From positions 1,984,001-2,048,000 of the forward strand of contig CBDCTS010000007.1 of the NCBI GenBank assembly GCA_965222345.1: a stretch of 64,000 nt of DNA. The letters are read 5' to 3'. The DNA comes from JADFGZ01 sp965222345. Its GTDB lineage: Bacteria > Acidobacteriota > Terriglobia > 2-12-FULL-54-10. Below are positions 61,084-64,000 of this stretch, one piece after another (the first letter of the stretch is position 1; every line of letters begins with the position of its first letter). Below the pieces are notes generated by a model, which saw nothing but the letters and a program-made list of their open reading frames with translations, was not told where the DNA came from and ran no database searches. Position numbers and translations under genes: made by a program.

Positions 61084-61640
61084 CTACGGAGCTTTCTCCG
61101 GAAATAACCCGGGCATCCACCGCGAGGCTAGCGCTGTGGGGAACGTGAGGCGTAGTGGCGCGCTGAGGACTTTCGGAAACCAGCACTCCCTTATCCACCA
61201 GAGACGAGACAATGCGGCGGGCTTGCCGCGCACCTGTGCCGACAACGGTGGCGGCGTCTCCGCGGGGCAGTTCCCCACGGTAGAGGACTGCTTCGAGAAT
61301 ACTGCCGGATTTTAGAGGTAGGCTTCCCAGCCTGATTTCCTCTTCCGCCCACAACAGAATTCGGGTGCGGAGGTGGTCTGGCTGAACCAGACCCTCCATG
61401 AAGTTTACTTGGTCAATGCAGACGCTTAGAAAGAACCGAGTAAACTCCGCAAGGGCCTCTTCACTTAAGGTGCCGCGCCCGTCCAGATCTTTGCGGCGTG
61501 TCAGATCGCAGTTGGCAAGATGAGTCTTGTACTCCTCGACGTTGCGGGCAAGACCTCGTGCGACGGACCAGACCGCACTGGTATCAAGCATCTCCAGCAA
61601 CATACGGCCTTTACTCTGAATGGGCTGATCTGCATGACGC
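61084..61640 (-). pseudogene. Fic-family protein remnant (C-terminal part, frameshifted)
   Basis: Recognisable from about 61609: RNVEEYKTHLANCDLTRRKDLDGRGTLSEEALAEFTRFFLSVCIDQVNFMEGLVQPDHLRTRILLWAEEEIRLGSLPLKSGSILEAVLYRGELPRGDAATVVGTGARQARRIVSSLVDKGVLVSES. This is the region after the Fic core plus the C-terminal winged helix. The Fic motif (HxFxxGNGR) is absent upstream. Near 61160 the frame shifts, and the natural end (LRLTFPTALASRWMPGLFPEK) is read in another frame to 61084. Non-functional as an AMP-transferase. Confidence 0.75.
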
Positions 61641-62022
61641 AAGGGCTCGTTGCATCGCCGTGTCACGGCGTAACCGGAAAAGCGCCCTCGTATCGCGGAG
61701 GAATGGCCGTGCAATGAACGTGTCCTCCACTATCACTCCCGACAACGTCTCCGCCTGGTTCGCCCACTGCGGCTATGATCTGCAGTAACAGGAGAAATGC
61801 TCTAATCTCTGCTTTGCCCAATCACGTATGTTATTCAACTCGTTTTTCATAATGATTTCCTCCCCCCATTATCCTCTTTGCTGTGTGAAGTATATAACCC
61901 CGATAATTCCTCTTGACATTCTGATTACCTTATGACTACATGCAGGCGGGTGTTCAATTCTAGTCTACGAGAAAACTGTGAGATTAACGATCTCAGGATT
62001 ATCCTGAAACAAGGAGATCAGA
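61641..62022. other. intergenic with leader hairpins before the Oar-like gene
   Basis: TTGACA at 61913-61918 without a good -10. Two hairpins end just before the ribosome site: GAGAT-taacg-ATCTC (61980-61994) and TCAGGAT-T-ATCCTGA (61993-62007). They share bases, so they are mutually exclusive and could influence translation of the gene at 62023. Confidence 0.4.
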
Positions 62023-64000
62023 ATGAAGAAATCTCTTTTGGGCGTGGTTGTGTTTATCTGTGTGTTGGGATTCCAATCTGCTCTGGAAGCGCAAGTCACC
62101 GGAGCTCGAGTGGAAGGGGTGGTCACTGATGAAACCCAAGCGGTGGTGCCTGGGGCCACGGTGACGATTATCAACGTGGAAACCGGCATCAGCCGTACGA
62201 GCACCACGGATGGAGGGGGGAGATATATTTTCAGCAACCTGCTTCCGGCCCGCTACGATCTCGAGGCCTCTCTCCCCGGATTCAAGACCACACTACGGCC
62301 GGAGATCACCCTCTTGGTTGGATCGGAAGTGGTAGTGGACCTGACGCTGAGTGTAGGAGCAGTGACCGAGCAGGTGACCGTTACCGGAGAAGCCCCGCTA
62401 GTGGAAACGCGCACGGGGACATTGGCGGGGGTGGTAGAAGAGAAGGTCATCCGGGACTTGCCGTTGAACGGCAGGAGTTTCACCGATCTCATTCAACTGC
62501 AACCGGGAGTGGTGCGAACGAGGGCTGGAAGGCAGAGCCAGATGTCGGGTTATGGGGACAAGATGTCCCTGGGCGGAGCCAGGCCGCACCAGATGAGTTT
62601 CCAGCTGGACGGGGCGGACATGATGGCGAGAAACAACACGAATCCCTCCGGCGTTTCCGGAAAGATGATGGGTGTGGACACGATCCAGGAGTTCCGCGTC
62701 TCAACCAGCTCCTTCAGCAGCGAATTTGGGAGAAACTCGGGAGGGGTGGTCAGCGCCGTGACGAAATCGGGGACCAATAACCTTCATGGAACGGCGTTTG
62801 CCTTTCATCGCAACGACAACCTGGACGCCGCCAGGTGGGAAGATAATGCCTTTGGCGGCTCGAAGCCCGAGTTCAAGCGTAACCAGTTTGGGGGCACCCT
62901 GGGGGGGCCCATCGTTCGGAACAGAACCTTCTTCTTCGGCAACTACGAGGGGTTGCGCGAGCGCCTGGGAACCGCCAGGGTAGGCAGTGTGCCCACCGCC
63001 GACGCGCTGCGAGACGGCGGCTTGGTGCCCAAAATTGCCGAATCGGTGAAACCCTATCTGGCCCTGTATCCGCTGCCGAACGGGCCCGATGTGGGAGGGG
63101 GGATTGCCCGCCATTTCTGGTATGGGTCGAAGAGCACCAATCAGGATTCCTTCATGACGCGGGTGGATCATCAGCTCTCGGATAACGCCTCTTTAATGGG
63201 CCGGGTGTTTTTCGATGATGCCGTGATTATCAACCCAGACGATTTCGATCTGGTGACCAACTTCACGGAGTCTCGCATCCAAAATTATGTTCTCAGCTTT
63301 AAGAGAATTTTTGGGGCCTCGGCCGTTAATGACTTCCGTGTCAATTTTCATCGTCAGTCTATAGAGAACGATGACGACGTTGCCGAGGGCATGAATGCGC
63401 TGGAGTTCATTCCAGGCCGGGGCTTCGGGATTTTCGGCCCACGCGGCATCTCCGGCATCGGTACTGGCGGCTCGAACCCCCTGTTGTGGCATCAGAACTT
63501 CTTCGAGTTCATCGACGATGTCGCGGTCGCCCGGGGGCGGCATGCGCTGAAGTTCGGAGGAATCGCCAAAAGGATTCGGTACAACAGCTTTAATATCGGC
63601 CGTTTACGAGGTCACTATGAGTTTCGGACGCTTAGGGATACTTTGACGGCCAAGGTCAATCGATTCCGGGCGGGGCACGTTACCCAAGGCGTGCGCGGCC
63701 AACGGCAGTGGATGTTTGGGTTCTATTTTCAGGATGACTTTCGAGCCAGCTCGCGCCTGACGCTGAACTTGGGTGTGCGGTATGAGTTCGTTACCACCGT
63801 GACAGAGGCGCACGGTCGTGCCGCGAACTTGCGAAATCAGCTCGATCCGCAAGTCACTGTAGGCGATCCCTATTTTATCAACCCCTCACTGAAGAACTTC
63901 GCGCCACGATTCGGCTTTGCTTACGATGTGACGGGAGACGGCCGGACAGCCATCCGCGGAGGATTCGGCATTTTCTATGACCAGTTGCTTCAGCTCTACT
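62023..64000 (+). CDS. Oar-like TonB-dependent receptor, partial (runs off the window)
   Basis: 659 residues visible: signal peptide (MKKSLLGVVVFICVLGFQSALEAQ), a CarboxypepD_reg-like domain (ARVEGVVTDETQAVVPGATVTIINVETG...RYIFSNLLPARYDLEASLPGF, about residues 28-105), a plug (IRDLPLNGRSFTDLIQLQPGVV; DTIQEFRVSTSSFSSEFGRNSGGVVSAVTKSG) and the beginning of the barrel (FEFIDDVAVARGRHALKFGG; RLTLNLGVRYEFV; GGFGIFYDQLLQLY). Same class as 13133-16486. Ribosome site AAGGAGATCAGA. Confidence 0.88.
   Translation, partial: MKKSLLGVVVFICVLGFQSALEAQVTGARVEGVVTDETQAVVPGATVTIINVETGISRTSTTDGGGRYIFSNLLPARYDLEASLPGFKTTLRPEITLLVGSEVVVDLTLSVGAVTEQVTVTGEAPLVETRTGTLAGVVEEKVIRDLPLNGRSFTDLIQLQPGVVRTRAGRQSQMSGYGDKMSLGGARPHQMSFQLDGADMMARNNTNPSGVSGKMMGVDTIQEFRVSTSSFSSEFGRNSGGVVSAVTKSGTNNLHGTAFAFHRNDNLDAARWEDNAFGGSKPEFKRNQFGGTLGGPIVRNRTFFFGNYEGLRERLGTARVGSVPTADALRDGGLVPKIAESVKPYLALYPLPNGPDVGGGIARHFWYGSKSTNQDSFMTRVDHQLSDNASLMGRVFFDDAVIINPDDFDLVTNFTESRIQNYVLSFKRIFGASAVNDFRVNFHRQSIENDDDVAEGMNALEFIPGRGFGIFGPRGISGIGTGGSNPLLWHQNFFEFIDDVAVARGRHALKFGGIAKRIRYNSFNIGRLRGHYEFRTLRDTLTAKVNRFRAGHVTQGVRGQRQWMFGFYFQDDFRASSRLTLNLGVRYEFVTTVTEAHGRAANLRNQLDPQVTVGDPYFINPSLKNFAPRFGFAYDVTGDGRTAIRGGFGIFYDQLLQLY

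Overview
The window looks like a chromosomal segment of a GC-rich, Gram-negative environmental bacterium, most likely an Acidobacteriota member (Solibacter/Bryobacter-like). This is inference from gene families: two very large Oar-like TonB-dependent proteins with carboxypeptidase-regulatory N-termini, two DUF5916/CBM9-like outer-membrane proteins, many signal-peptide or Tat-exported amidohydrolases, aldo/keto reductases and beta-propeller proteins, and a SufBCD operon. No rRNA or species marker is present.

Layout. 0-4 kb: sufB-sufC-sufD on the minus strand behind two near-identical tandem promoters. 4-16.5 kb: a small Cys-containing protein, a DUF5916 protein, tadA, a secreted bicupin, a coupled pair of secreted propeller proteins (LVIVD and YncE types), a YkvA-like membrane protein and a large Oar-like receptor. 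16.8-20.4 kb: an accessory patch with a DNA-methyltransferase tail coupled to a pentapeptide-repeat membrane protein, BrnTA and VapBC toxin-antitoxin pairs with visible operators, a dispersed repeat, and tRNA-Arg(CCG). 20.8-24 kb: DedA, a secreted amidohydrolase and a GYD-domain remnant.

24-34.5 kb: two identical 1415-bp IS1202-like elements in opposite orientation, each with its own 16-17 bp target duplication. Between them lies a metal/corrinoid-uptake-like patch: one intact and one deleted TonB receptor that share a 273-nt leader, a small protein, and an exported CbiX-like chelatase with a His/Asp-rich linker. An aldo/keto reductase follows. 34.5-52.7 kb: an MFS/nucleotide-transporter-like protein, a second aldo/keto reductase, an integrase tail beside tRNA-Val(GAC), a RelE/HigA-type pair, a propeller protein split by one in-frame TGA, an IS30 element, and paralogues of the amidohydrolase and DUF5916 genes. 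Then come a sorbosone-dehydrogenase-like protein and a minus-strand group (VOC, LLM flavin oxidoreductase, amidohydrolase-2).

53-57.5 kb is the most unusual part. A winged-helix-like gene is followed within a few bases by two tandem tRNA-like genes. One is a leucine-type scaffold with a UGG (proline) anticodon. The other lacks a D-arm and carries the alanine-type G3-U70 pair. An IS1595-type transposase gene, a small basic protein and an IS1380 element come next. 57.5-64 kb: dispersed repeats, a PQQ alcohol dehydrogenase, half of a tRNA-Ala, a Fic-family remnant, and an Oar-like receptor that runs off the window.

The exported propellers, amidohydrolases, reductases and receptors point to a periplasm or outer membrane devoted to scavenging organic matter and metals. 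The plasticity is concentrated near tRNAs and IS elements.
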